Source of the DNA: an uncultured Methanoregula sp.
GTDB taxonomy: Archaea > Halobacteriota > Methanomicrobia > Methanomicrobiales > Methanospirillaceae
Direction of reading: 5' to 3'
NCBI RefSeq assembly: GCF_963678795.1
Contig: NZ_OY787453.1
Span: 1,178,001-1,242,000, forward strand
Length of the DNA stretch: 64,000 bases
Made by a program: the position numbers and the translations under genes. Positions within the stretch are counted from its first letter, which is position 1. Each line of letters begins with the position of its first letter. The notes under the pieces are model-generated. The model saw nothing but the letters and a program-made list of their open reading frames with translations, searched no databases and was not told where the DNA came from. Positions 46,379 through 55,253 of this stretch are shown piece after piece.

Positions 46379-46975
46379 ATGACAGAAACAACGAGTACCA
46401 AATGTTCATTTGTTGAGATCAAGGACATCACTGCCGGCGCCGGGGCACTCGGCCTCCTGGGATACGGCATGGCCGGAGTCCTCGCAAGCCTGGCCAACAC
46501 AGGCATGATCGAGTCCGGTTCAATGATCATTTCCATGGCGATCTTCATGGGCGGCTTTGCCATGTTCACTGCCGGCCTGATGGAATGGAAGAAAGGGAAT
46601 ACTTACGGGATGGCAGCCTATTCCTGCTTTGGCCTGTTCTGGTTCTCGTATGCAGCGCTTCTCCTCCTGCCGGCGCTCGGGATTGTAAAAGGAACCGGCG
46701 GTGCCGGTGCAATGGCGGCCTATCTCGCGCTCTGGGGTCTTTTTACGCTGATCACGTTCATCTGCGCCCTGAAATTGTCAAATGCACTCGCGTTTGTTCT
46801 CGGGACCCTTACGCTGGTCTTCTTCCTTGAAGCTGCCGGCGCTGCAACAGGTACCGGCATGTTCACCGTACTTGCCGGGTATATCGGTATACTCAGCGGC
46901 CTTGCTGCAATATACACGGCCGTTGCACCGGTCATTAATGATATCTACGGCAAAACGGTGGCACCGATAGGGTGA
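46379..46975 (+). CDS. GPR1/FUN34/YaaH (SatP) family transporter, acetate-type
   Basis: A 198-residue protein with six membrane helices. The first helix carries AGAGALGLLGYGMAG, the place of the family motif NPAPLGL, here with GAG in place of NPA; MGGFAMFTAGLMEWKKGNTYG and the FWFSYAALLLLPALG helix fit the family well. Homologues carry acetate, succinate or ammonium. In a methanogen, acetate uptake for carbon assimilation is the likely role. Single gene; ATG 46379 chosen as first Met. An A/T-rich promoter-like stretch (TATATACCTTTAAAAAAAAG region) precedes it. Confidence 0.88.
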   Translation: MTETTSTKCSFVEIKDITAGAGALGLLGYGMAGVLASLANTGMIESGSMIISMAIFMGGFAMFTAGLMEWKKGNTYGMAAYSCFGLFWFSYAALLLLPALGIVKGTGGAGAMAAYLALWGLFTLITFICALKLSNALAFVLGTLTLVFFLEAAGAATGTGMFTVLAGYIGILSGLAAIYTAVAPVINDIYGKTVAPIG

Positions 46976-47098
46976 GTGCGGAAAAATATTCCGGAAAATA
47001 ATTCCCTCCTCTTTTTAAACGGTAACCCGTTTTGTGCTGTTCGGTTGTATGCTTTTTACCCGTGATGCACGTGCGGGAACATGGTGCAGGTTTTTCGC

Positions 47099-47893
47099 TT
47101 ACCGGAATTCGTACGCAGCCATGCCGAGATTACCCCAGTACCAGCTCTCGTGAAGGATCGTCCCCTTTGCACCTGGTCCGGCTGCACCGAGTGCGGTGAG
47201 CAGGGGCATGAAATGGTCCGGATAGGGCTGTGCGTGAATTGCGGATGGTGCGAGATCCCTGTAGCGGAGGAGGCTTTCCGTGTCACCGGAAGTTACGGCA
47301 CGGTTCAGCCATTCACTGAACAGAGCCGCCCGGCTGTCGGTGGGGATCCCTTCCCCAAGTGCCAGAACAGGATCGCCAAGCGGGTGAACTGCCCCGCCGC
47401 TCCCGATGATGAGGACCCCCTCATGCCTGAGCGAGGCTATTGCCGCCCCGAGCGCGAGGTGGCGGGCCGGATCCAGATGATCCTGGATGGAGAGCTGGAT
47501 AACCGGAATGCCCGCTTCAGGAAAGATCAGCATCAGGGGTACCCATGCCCCGTGATCGAGACCCCGTGCGGTGTCGGTGTCGCAGGGGAGCCCTGCTGCT
47601 TCCACGAGTCCGGCAATGCGGCGGGCGAGGCCCGGGTTTCCCTCTGCCGGGTACCTGATCCGGTAGAGTTCAGAAGGAAAGCCGGAGAAATCATGGATGG
47701 TTGGGGGTTTCTGGATAGAATTCACGGCGGGTCGTGTTGTGTTCCAGTGGGCGGATATGCAGAGAACCGCAGCGATATTCTGGAACCGGTTACCAAGTCC
47801 GGCAAGGAACCTGTGGGCCGGAACATCCGGTTCGAGTGGCAGGGTCGGAGCGCCGTGAGAAACGAAAAGAACAGGGATCGGTTCCGGGGTCAT
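47099..47893 (-). CDS. LigB-type extradiol dioxygenase (DODA/YgiD-like)
   Basis: From ATG 47893 the product is 264 residues. Metal ligands of the family are visible: LFVSHGAPTL (His), CISAHWNTT (His), GLDHGAWVPL and the C-terminal HESWYWGNLGMAAYEF. The 4,5-DOPA dioxygenase group opens catechol rings with O2 and a divalent metal. In a strict anaerobe, its use is unclear; some members have other substrates. The longer open frame upstream (to 48025) is excluded as it has little coding bias. It is on the same strand as the MsvR-like gene, 135 bases downstream. Confidence 0.85.
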   Translation of the reverse strand: MTPEPIPVLFVSHGAPTLPLEPDVPAHRFLAGLGNRFQNIAAVLCISAHWNTTRPAVNSIQKPPTIHDFSGFPSELYRIRYPAEGNPGLARRIAGLVEAAGLPCDTDTARGLDHGAWVPLMLIFPEAGIPVIQLSIQDHLDPARHLALGAAIASLRHEGVLIIGSGGAVHPLGDPVLALGEGIPTDSRAALFSEWLNRAVTSGDTESLLRYRDLAPSAIHAQPYPDHFMPLLTALGAAGPGAKGTILHESWYWGNLGMAAYEFR

Positions 47894-48028
47894 GAGGGAG
47901 TATGGAACCGGGAAGTAAAAAAAAAGGCAGCTGATCGTGGCGGTCCCCGCGTAGCGGTAAAGCGGTGTGCGGGATGGAGAGGGTTCCGGATTGTGGTAAG
48001 GTGTTCTCCCGTTAAAAGCTCGCACGGG

Positions 48029-48826
48029 TCATACCGGATCGGGCTGCCGGGTGATCACGAAGATGCACCGGTCATCTCCCGAAGAGTAGCAGCGTTCTTC
48101 CACAACGGTCACCGGGCACTGCAGGTGATGGGAGAAGATCTCCGTGAGAACGCCGATATCAAATGCGCATGCCCCATGACCGGTCACCGGCAGGTCTTCG
48201 CATTCGAAACATCCATGGACTTCGATCGTGAGCGGATCGGTACCGGCGAGCGTGATCGCACCTAGGCTGTGGGCCTGCCAGAACGCATCCATCTTCCGGA
48301 CAACTTCGGCAACAGACCGGCCGGCAATCCTCGGGGCAAGCACGCACCCCACTTCAGCGCCGGTCCGCTGCAGCACCGGGTCGATATTGATCCCAATAGC
48401 CATGGCCTGAGTCCGGAATACTTTCACGCAATAGCGGAAGAACGAGACAATGTCGTCATCAGAAAACGGCTCATCGTGCTCCCCGTGCCGGTGGACATGC
48501 CGCCTTGATTTCGCACCGCGATCCCTATTGGTCAGCCTGCCAATGGCAGATGACGAGAGTGCAATGAAACGACGGCGGCTGTCGCGGGGATCGGGCTGTG
48601 AGACGATGAGCCCCGCACGTTCAAGGTCGCGGATATGGACAGATATCGTGGACTTGGCTTTCTGTGTCTGTTCCACGATCCGGTCGAATGCCACCGGGCC
48701 GTTGCTCACGAGCCCGAGGATCCGGACCTTGATCGGGCTCTCTACGGCCACGACATTGTCCCGCGTGGAGAAGAGCCGGACTTCGCCGGCAGAAATATCT
48801 GTTCCGGAATCCTTTTGCGACTGCAT
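48029..48826 (-). CDS. msvR: MsvR-like V4R-domain transcription regulator
   Basis: From ATG 48826 it has 265 residues (ATG 48868 is an alternative). The N-terminal half is an ArsR/winged-helix domain (SPIKVRILGLVSNGPVAFDR, KAKSTISVHIRDLERAGLI, PDPRDSRRRFIAL). The C-terminal half is a V4R domain with many Cys: EVGCVLAP, HGCFECEDLP, HGACAFD, LQCPVTVVEERC and DDRCIFVI. This is the layout of MsvR, the methanogen redox regulator, which represses itself and the divergent F420H2 oxidase gene until its cysteines are oxidised. Here the divergent gene is exactly that oxidase, which strongly supports the name. Confidence 0.85.
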   Translation of the reverse strand: MQSQKDSGTDISAGEVRLFSTRDNVVAVESPIKVRILGLVSNGPVAFDRIVEQTQKAKSTISVHIRDLERAGLIVSQPDPRDSRRRFIALSSSAIGRLTNRDRGAKSRRHVHRHGEHDEPFSDDDIVSFFRYCVKVFRTQAMAIGINIDPVLQRTGAEVGCVLAPRIAGRSVAEVVRKMDAFWQAHSLGAITLAGTDPLTIEVHGCFECEDLPVTGHGACAFDIGVLTEIFSHHLQCPVTVVEERCYSSGDDRCIFVITRQPDPV

Positions 48827-48879
48827 ATACAGAGTGTGTACCGCAATGTTCTTAAATATTGTTCGCATACAATAGAACA

Positions 48880-48895
48880 TTCGTATTATTACGAA
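48880..48895. promoter_or_regulatory. Palindromic operator between msvR and fpaA
   Basis: TTCGTA-TTAT-TACGAA, a perfect 6-base inverted repeat 13 bases before the fpaA start. A further TTCG half-site is at 48862-48865, and the minus-strand TATA-like AATATTTAAG at 48851-48860 serves msvR. As I recall, MsvR boxes contain TTCG half-sites, so this is the likely MsvR binding site. Confidence 0.65.
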
Positions 48896-48908
48896 CAAAG
48901 TGAGAACC

Positions 48909-50126
48909 ATGAAAGCAGAATCCTATAAGATCGCTGATGGTGTGTACTGGGTCGGGTCACTTGACTGGGACCTGCGGACATACCATGGATATATCCTTGA
49001 TGGAACGTCCTACAACTGCTACATCGTCTTCGGGAAGAAGACTGCGCTCATCGACAACGTATACCCGGGCCATTCAGCCCAGATGTGGGCCAGAATCGCG
49101 GATGCGTTCAGGAAGGAGGGCAGAAAGGAGCAGGTCGACATCATCGTCCAGAACCACGTCGAGAAGGACCACTCGGGTGCACTTGTCGAGATCCATAAAA
49201 AATTCCCATCAGCGCCGGTTTACTGTACCGAGATCGCAGAGAAGGGACTCCTCCGCCACTTCCCGGCACTTTCGGGTGCAGATTTCCATCACGTGAAGAC
49301 CGGAGAGACTCTCGACCTTGGCGGAAAAACGCTCGCATTCGTCCAGGCGCCGCTTCTGCACTGGCCGGACTCTATGTTTACGCTGTACGCGGAGAAGGGG
49401 ATCCTCTTCCCGAACGATGCCTTCGGCCAGCACCTCTGCTGCTCCGGAAGACTGGACACCGATATCCCCGAACACGTCCTGATGGATGCCACACAGAAGT
49501 TCTATGCAAACCTTATTGTTCCGTTAACCCCGCTCTTCCTCAAAAAGGCCGAGGAACTGACCGGCCTTGGCCTTATCGAGAAGGTAAAGATGATTGCCCC
49601 GGCGCACGGCCAGATCTGGACCGATCCGGGGAAAGTCCTCGGGGCATATGTGGGCTGGGCATCCGGTTCTTCGATGAAGAACAAGGTGACCATCATCTAC
49701 GATACTATGCACGGCTCGACAAAGATGCTTGCCCATGGCCTTGCGGAGGGCGTGATCGCGGGGGGATGCGAAGTGAAGATGTTCAACCTTCACGAAGACG
49801 AGCGTTCCGAGATCGTCAAGCACATCCTTGACTCTAAAGCGATCATGGTCGGCGTCCCTACCCTCAATGATATGCCATACCCAAGTATCGGGGATCTCCT
49901 CTACTATCTCAAAGGGCTTCACTTCAACCGGACAGGCGAAAGGTTTGCGTTCACCTTCGGTTCCATGGGCGGAAAAGGTGGTGCGGTGAAGATGGTTGCC
50001 GACGAGCTGAAAACTGCCGGGTTCACGGTTGTCGGTTCCGAGGAAGTCCTCTATGTTCCGGACGCCCCCGAGCTTGAGAGGGCATTTGAGGCCGGAAAAG
50101 CAATGGCAGATCGCATCCGGAAATAA
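48909..50126 (+). CDS. fpaA: F420H2 oxidase (flavodiiron protein)
   Basis: About 405 residues from ATG 48909 (GTG 48900 also in frame). The N-terminal beta-lactamase-like domain carries the diiron ligands in NHVEKDHSG near residue 82-88, with further ligands in [10 protein letters not shown] and NDAFGQHLC. The C-terminal flavodoxin domain starts about residue 258 with [16 protein letters not shown], the FMN-binding loop. The enzyme reduces O2 to water with F420H2 and protects methanogens from oxygen. It is divergent from the msvR-like gene and shares a palindromic operator, which predicts induction under oxidative stress. Confidence 0.93.
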   Translation: MKAESYKIADGVYWVGSLDWDLRTYHGYILDGTSYNCYIVFGKKTALIDNVYPGHSAQMWARIADAFRKEGRKEQVDIIVQNHVEKDHSGALVEIHKKFPSAPVYCTEIAEKGLLRHFPALSGADFHHVKTGETLDLGGKTLAFVQAPLLHWPDSMFTLYAEKGILFPNDAFGQHLCCSGRLDTDIPEHVLMDATQKFYANLIVPLTPLFLKKAEELTGLGLIEKVKMIAPAHGQIWTDPGKVLGAYVGWASGSSMKNKVTIIYDTMHGSTKMLAHGLAEGVIAGGCEVKMFNLHEDERSEIVKHILDSKAIMVGVPTLNDMPYPSIGDLLYYLKGLHFNRTGERFAFTFGSMGGKGGAVKMVADELKTAGFTVVGSEEVLYVPDAPELERAFEAGKAMADRIRK

Positions 50127-50614
50127 TTTTTTTCTCCATTGTTCCGCACATTCCTCCTCTCTGTTTTTTTCCCATGGGTTGTCATGGTGTTCGGTCTCCA
50201 TACGGTGCTGCTGGCCGGAGGTTACGGGGTTTTTCTTTTTTTGTATGCATCAATATTTGGATTTCATTCCCACGATCTGACTGCAAACCTGGTGAGGATT
50301 TGGCACTGAACGACCTTGCGCATGAATGAGTGGATATGACACCGGGCCGGTGAAATTTCTGGAAGAATTCTTTTGGTGCAATTGTCTCACGGCCGGATCC
50401 CGGTAGGATTTGTTCTCATCTGCCGGATTCTCCGAACCGGTATTCATGAAAAGAAGATACATGATTTTGCCGGGAGTAACCCGTGCCGGCTATCTCACCG
50501 ATAGGGTATTACGGCATTTTTGCTGGGTGCGGTCCTCATTCCTGCACATCGCTTTTCGGGAGATTTAACTAGTTTGAAATTGTACCGCTCACAAATCTCA
50601 TAAAAAAGCAGACC
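50127..50614. other. Gene-free stretch
   Basis: About 490 bases between fpaA and the sensor kinase. A T-run (TTTTTTTCT at about 50127) directly after the fpaA stop may end that transcript. No gene or repeat is seen further on. Confidence 0.4.
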
Positions 50615-53176
50615 GTGGACATGAAGATGGAGAAGCAGGGAATTTTTAGATCCTTTTCGCGCATCAGCCTTCATACGAAACTGATCATCGCGTTTCTCGC
50701 CATCGCAATAATCCCTCTTCTCTTTGCAAGTGTGATCACTACCAAGATCGTTGAAGATTCTGTCTCGCGATCCGTTTTTGAAAAGAACCAGAATCTTGCC
50801 GATACCACCGCGCAGCAACTCAACGCAGATTTTGACGGGAAGATCCGGACACTCACGATCGCATCGGAAGATCCGGATATCCGGTCAATGGATCCCACGA
50901 GGCAGACGCAGGTACTCAGGGATATCCTGGCCCAGTACCCGGATATGGGGATGGCTGCTATCTCCGATGCAAACGGCACCCAGACCGCACGTTCGGATGG
51001 CATGCCGAACTCTTCCATTACCTATACTGACCGTGAATACTTCCAGAGGTTGAAAAAAACAGGTAATACAACGGTTTCTGATGTGCTGAAGGCCAAGAGT
51101 TCGGACAGGATAGTCATCGTGATCGCCGAACCCATCAGGAACGATGACCAGACGATTCGCGGCGCACTGCTCGTGAATGTAGAATTAAACAAGCTGGTTG
51201 CCCACATCGCAGAGACCCGGATCGGCAGGACCGGGTATGCCTATGTGGTGAACAAGGACGGGAAAGTCATTATTCATCCCGATTCCGGCGTTGTTGCAAA
51301 TGCCACGGATCTGTCGTATCTCGCCCCGGTAAAAGCAGCAATCAGCGGGAATTCGGGCTGGGCAGAGTATGAGTCCGGCGGGCAGACGAAACTGGCCGGC
51401 TACAGTTACGTGCCGATCACGGGCTGGGGCCTTGTCGCCGAGCAGCCGCTCGAAGAGGCGATGAGCGACGTTACTGCAATCCGGAATGCCAATATTCTCA
51501 TCATGGCCGGAACCGTGATTATTGCGTTTCTCATCATCCTTGCACTTGCCGGGGCGCTCTTCCGGCCAATCGCCCTTCTGACCGCGGCAGCGGGAAAGGC
51601 CGCTCACGGGGACCTTACCGTGCAGGCCCGCGTTGTATCAGAGGATGAGATCGGAACCCTTGCATCTGCCTTCAATACCATGGTGGACCGGATAAGGATA
51701 CGGGAAGAGGCATTACAGGAATCCCACCGCAGGCTGGAAGATATCATCAATTTCCTTCCGGATCCAACGTTCGTTATCGATCTCGAAGGAAAAATCATCG
51801 CGTGGAACAGGGCCACCGAAGAAATGACAGGGATACGCGCCCGGGATATCCTGTTCAAGGGTAATTTCGAGCACGGTCTCGCCTTTTACGGGGAGAGACA
51901 TCCGATTCTTATCGACCAGGTTCTTGATGAGGACAAAAAAACCACAAAAAAATACCAGGATTTCCAGAAGATCGGGAACAAATTTATTGGTGCCGGGTAT
52001 TTCCCAACCGCTTATGGCGGAAAAGGCGCCGATATTGTCGCCACTGCCTCACCGCTCTATACCACAAAAGGCGATATCGCCGGGGCAATAGAAACAATCC
52101 GGGACATCACCGATAAAAAGAGGGCGGAAGAATCGTTGCGGGAAAGCGAGCGCAAATTCCGGGCAATCTTTGACCAGACGTTCCAGTTCACCGGTCTCAT
52201 GACCCTGGATGGCACGCTCCTTGAAGCGAACCGCAGTGCGCTGAAACTCGCCGGGATACAGGAATCGGATATCCTGGGCAGGCCATTCTGGGAAACCCCG
52301 TGGTGGACGCATTCAACAGAACTGCAGGAAAAGCTGCGTGCGGCAATACAGGTTGCAGCAAAAGGAGCATTCGTGCGGTTCAATGCAACCCATCCGGCTG
52401 CCGACGGGAGTCTCCATGAAATCGACTTCTCGATAAAACCGGTACTGGATGAAGCGGGTCGCATTGTGTTCCTTATTCCGGAAGGGAGGGACATAACCGA
52501 TCAGAAGAGGGCACAGGATGCGCTGGATCATGCAACAAGGAAGCTCACTCTCCTGAATTCCATCACCTTTACCGATATCAAGAATGCTGTATTTTCCCTG
52601 TCCGGATACCAGGAACTTGAAAAAACACTCCCGCTCGATGAAAAACAACAGCAGTACCTGGAAAAACAGATCCGGATCGTCCGGAAAATTACGGAATCGC
52701 TGAAATTTGCAGATAATTACCAGAACCTGGGAATAAGGCCCCCTGCATGGCAGAATGTCCAGCAATCCTTCCTCATTGCGATCTCGCACCTGGATATTTC
52801 GCACTTATTCCGGAATTTCTCGGTCGAGGGGCTGGAGATCTATGCCGATCCGCTCCTGGAGAATGTCTTTTTAACGCTTGCGGAAAATGTCGTGATGCAC
52901 GGGAAAACGGCAACTGAGATCGCTTTCCGGTATCATGAATCACCGGAAGGACTCACGCTTTTCTTTGAAGATAACGGCGCGGGGATCGCTCCCGGCATGA
53001 AAGAGAGGATTTTTTGCCGGGAATACGAGGAGAAGAAAGGTATGGGCCTCTTCCTTGCACGGGAGATTCTTTCCATCACCGGCATTACCATCCGGGAAAC
53101 CGGCGGGCCCGGGAAGGGTGCACGGTTCGAGATCGTTGTACCGAAAGGAGGGTATCGGTTTATCGGGAGCAGGTAA
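50615..53176 (+). CDS. Membrane Cache-HAMP-PAS kinase-like protein without H-box His
   Basis: 853 residues. An N-terminal membrane helix (LIIAFLAIAIIPLLFASVIT) leads to an external double-Cache sensor (about 45-285). A second helix (IMAGTVIIAFLIILALAGALF) and a HAMP domain follow (about 320-370), then two PAS modules and the kinase-like end. The H-box, TRHDILN in the two paralogues, reads TFTDIKN here (ATC ACC TTT ACC GAT ATC), so the phospho-acceptor His is absent. ATP-binding motifs are kept: LAENVVMHG, FEDNGAGIAPG and GMGLFLAREIL. It may be a pseudokinase that signals by dimer partner or allostery. TTG and GTG options exist; the first Met-coding GTG/ATG region at 50615 is used. Confidence 0.85.
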   Translation: MDMKMEKQGIFRSFSRISLHTKLIIAFLAIAIIPLLFASVITTKIVEDSVSRSVFEKNQNLADTTAQQLNADFDGKIRTLTIASEDPDIRSMDPTRQTQVLRDILAQYPDMGMAAISDANGTQTARSDGMPNSSITYTDREYFQRLKKTGNTTVSDVLKAKSSDRIVIVIAEPIRNDDQTIRGALLVNVELNKLVAHIAETRIGRTGYAYVVNKDGKVIIHPDSGVVANATDLSYLAPVKAAISGNSGWAEYESGGQTKLAGYSYVPITGWGLVAEQPLEEAMSDVTAIRNANILIMAGTVIIAFLIILALAGALFRPIALLTAAAGKAAHGDLTVQARVVSEDEIGTLASAFNTMVDRIRIREEALQESHRRLEDIINFLPDPTFVIDLEGKIIAWNRATEEMTGIRARDILFKGNFEHGLAFYGERHPILIDQVLDEDKKTTKKYQDFQKIGNKFIGAGYFPTAYGGKGADIVATASPLYTTKGDIAGAIETIRDITDKKRAEESLRESERKFRAIFDQTFQFTGLMTLDGTLLEANRSALKLAGIQESDILGRPFWETPWWTHSTELQEKLRAAIQVAAKGAFVRFNATHPAADGSLHEIDFSIKPVLDEAGRIVFLIPEGRDITDQKRAQDALDHATRKLTLLNSITFTDIKNAVFSLSGYQELEKTLPLDEKQQQYLEKQIRIVRKITESLKFADNYQNLGIRPPAWQNVQQSFLIAISHLDISHLFRNFSVEGLEIYADPLLENVFLTLAENVVMHGKTATEIAFRYHESPEGLTLFFEDNGAGIAPGMKERIFCREYEEKKGMGLFLAREILSITGITIRETGGPGKGARFEIVVPKGGYRFIGSR

Positions 53177-53488
53177 AAACCAATAAAACACCGGCGGCAG
53201 GGAGAACGCCGGTATACCCTGCACGTTTTTTTAAAGAAATTCAAAGTAAAAGTCCATGAACTTTGTCTTTTTGCTATAACGTCTGAAAACATACAAATTA
53301 ACATTATTTCTAAAAAAATGAGTTTTAAGACGACTCATCTCATGTTCACGGCGCGTGGAGTGCAGCCCTTTGCCGGAGAGTAACGGGAGGGGCTTGCCAC
53401 TATTAATTGGAAAAGCTGAGCAAATTTACCCTGACTATTCTCACTTGTGAGGTAAAAATAATAAAAAATGAAACCGTCACCGGGTTTT
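53177..53488. other. Gene-free stretch
   Basis: About 310 bases between the convergent ends of the kinase and nitroreductase genes. A GCCGGC-rich piece and an A/T-rich piece with TTTTAAGACGACTC are present; no gene is seen. Confidence 0.35.
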
Positions 53489-54088
53489 TCAGAACACAAT
53501 ATCCTCTTTTGGAAACCTCACTTTTGGCATCGGCTTGTCAGCCGCGTACCCCAGCGGGCAGAGCATCACCGGTACCAGGGGCTGCGGGATCTTCAGGATC
53601 CGGGAAAACTCCCCCGGATCGAACCCTCCCATCGGGCAGGAATCAAAACCCAGCGATTTTGCACCGTTCAGGGCATTTCCCAGTGCAAGGTATGTCTGGG
53701 CCTGAGACCATGCCAGTTTCTGTTCCGGTGACATGCTGTTTGCGAACCGGGCTGCCATGCCGATAATCATCTTCTGCATCTCTTCGGGTGCACCGCTCTT
53801 TTTCAGGAGGGCTGCAAGCCGGGCTATGAGGCTGTCGTAATCGGGGTCTGCACAGAATACAAGCAGGTGCGAACAGCTGGTGATCTGTTCCTGGTTAAAG
53901 GCCGCCGGCCGGAGCAGTTCCTTTGTCTCCTGGTCCGTAACTACCTTGATCTTCCATGGCTGGAGGTTTATCGCAGACGGGGCAAACCTCACAATCTCGA
54001 GGATCTCATCGATCTTTGAGTCCGGGATCTTTCTGCCGTCAAACTTCTTTGTCGCGTACCGCGACATCACAATCTTTGAAAACTCCAT
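53489..54088 (-). CDS. Nitroreductase-family flavoprotein
   Basis: A 199-residue protein from ATG 54088 with a GGTGG ribosome site. Typical FMN-binding stretches are SRYATKKFDGRKIPD near the start, RFAPSAINLQPWKI near residue 36, and the C-terminal LGFDSCPMGGFDPGEFSRILKIP. The family reduces nitro groups, quinones or flavins with NAD(P)H; in methanogens F420H2 may serve. The physiological substrate is unknown. Single gene. Confidence 0.88.
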   Translation of the reverse strand: MEFSKIVMSRYATKKFDGRKIPDSKIDEILEIVRFAPSAINLQPWKIKVVTDQETKELLRPAAFNQEQITSCSHLLVFCADPDYDSLIARLAALLKKSGAPEEMQKMIIGMAARFANSMSPEQKLAWSQAQTYLALGNALNGAKSLGFDSCPMGGFDPGEFSRILKIPQPLVPVMLCPLGYAADKPMPKVRFPKEDIVF

Positions 54089-54159
54089 GGTGTCCACCGT
54101 TTCCTGATATCCGTTGATTCCGCATTTCCTCTATTTATATATGATTCCTCTGACAAAGC

Positions 54160-54408
54160 ATGGGAATGAATGGTATGAGAAATGAACATTCTGTCAATAT
54201 AACAAAAGAGCGAAGGGACGAGATGATCTCTCTCTTAAAGCAGTATTTTTCAAAAGAGAGAGACGAAGAGATCGGTGATCTGGCTGCGGGCCTGATCCTG
54301 GATTTCATCCTGGAAAAACTGGCACCGGAATTTTACAACCAGGGCGTTTGTGATGCTCACCGGTACATGCAGGACGCGGCTGAAGATCTTCTCTCAATCC
54401 AGAAATAA
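54160..54408 (+). CDS. DUF2164-family protein
   Basis: An 82-residue soluble protein. NITKERRDEMISLLKQYFSKE, GDLAAGLILDFILEKLAPEFYNQGV and DAHRYMQDAAEDLLSIQK match the DUF2164 family as I remember it. The role is unknown. The third Met at 54175 is an equally possible start. It is divergent from the nitroreductase gene with a short shared promoter region. Confidence 0.75.
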   Translation: MGMNGMRNEHSVNITKERRDEMISLLKQYFSKERDEEIGDLAAGLILDFILEKLAPEFYNQGVCDAHRYMQDAAEDLLSIQK

Positions 54409-54507
54409 CAGCGTTTGTGCTGGGGCCCGGGATACCGGGAATTAAAAACAGAGCGGGTGCCGGGTTACTCTGGCATGGGGGAAGGGATCGTTCAGATCAG
54501 TATATCC

Positions 54508-55086
54508 CTATTCAATAATCCCCCTCTTTTTTAACTCGAAATAACATCGTGCACAGGCTTCCACGTCGGCACCTGCATTGTGGCTGCCCAAAAATTCCGA
54601 GTTGAATAACTGCATGTGCAGTTCGGTCAGCGTCGGCCATTTGTATCTCCTGCCGGACTTTACCGGAAGTTTGCACCAGGAGATAATTTCGGGGGTTTTC
54701 ATTGTGCAGAAACGTTGTTTTTCCCCGAGGTTCGTTTCAAGCCCGCACCGCAGAAATTCAGTATTTATTATTGGCAGATCAAAAGCGAGATTGTGGGCAA
54801 TGACTGTTGCAGCCTTCTCCACATCCGCGTTAAACTGCGGGAGCACCTTAAACAGCGAGATCCCTTCTTTTTTTGCCCGGTCGGTCGTGATCCCGTGAAT
54901 TCTCGCAGAGTCCGGGGGAATTTTGAAATCTGTCGGGTAAATGATAAAACTGTTCAGGCATTCGCAGTTTCCGTCATTATCATATAATGCCCAGGCCAGC
55001 TGGACCACTCTCGGCCACTTTTCGATAACGTCCGGGGAGGACCGTGGCAGGCCGGTGGTTTCTGTATCGAGAAAGAGAAGCACCAT
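54508..55086 (-). CDS. DnaQ-like 3'-5' exonuclease
   Basis: From ATG 55086 the protein is 192 residues. DEDDh motifs are present: Exo I LFLDTETTGLP at the start, Exo II VIAHNLAFDLPI near residue 100, and Exo III LGSHNAGADVEACARCYF near the end. The length fits a stand-alone proofreading-like or RNase-T-like exonuclease. It acts on DNA or RNA 3' ends; the exact substrate is unknown. Residues upstream of this Met lack coding bias. Confidence 0.88.
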   Translation of the reverse strand: MVLLFLDTETTGLPRSSPDVIEKWPRVVQLAWALYDNDGNCECLNSFIIYPTDFKIPPDSARIHGITTDRAKKEGISLFKVLPQFNADVEKAATVIAHNLAFDLPIINTEFLRCGLETNLGEKQRFCTMKTPEIISWCKLPVKSGRRYKWPTLTELHMQLFNSEFLGSHNAGADVEACARCYFELKKRGIIE

Positions 55087-55253
55087 TCTTATTCGTTTTA
55101 TTGCGGTATCTGGTTTTTCCTGAATAGCCTGTTGAAAAGAACCCCGGTTTTGCAGGTTACATGAACCCTGACCCGGGGCATGCACCCTCCCGTGCGCCCG
55201 ATACCGCAGTATACACAACGCATCAAAAAAAAAAGAAATGCCAGGTTTGAATA

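Noticed and set aside
47081..48265. 394-codon plus-strand frame
   Set aside because: Opposite-strand shadow of the LigB-type and MsvR-like genes, which have clear motifs.
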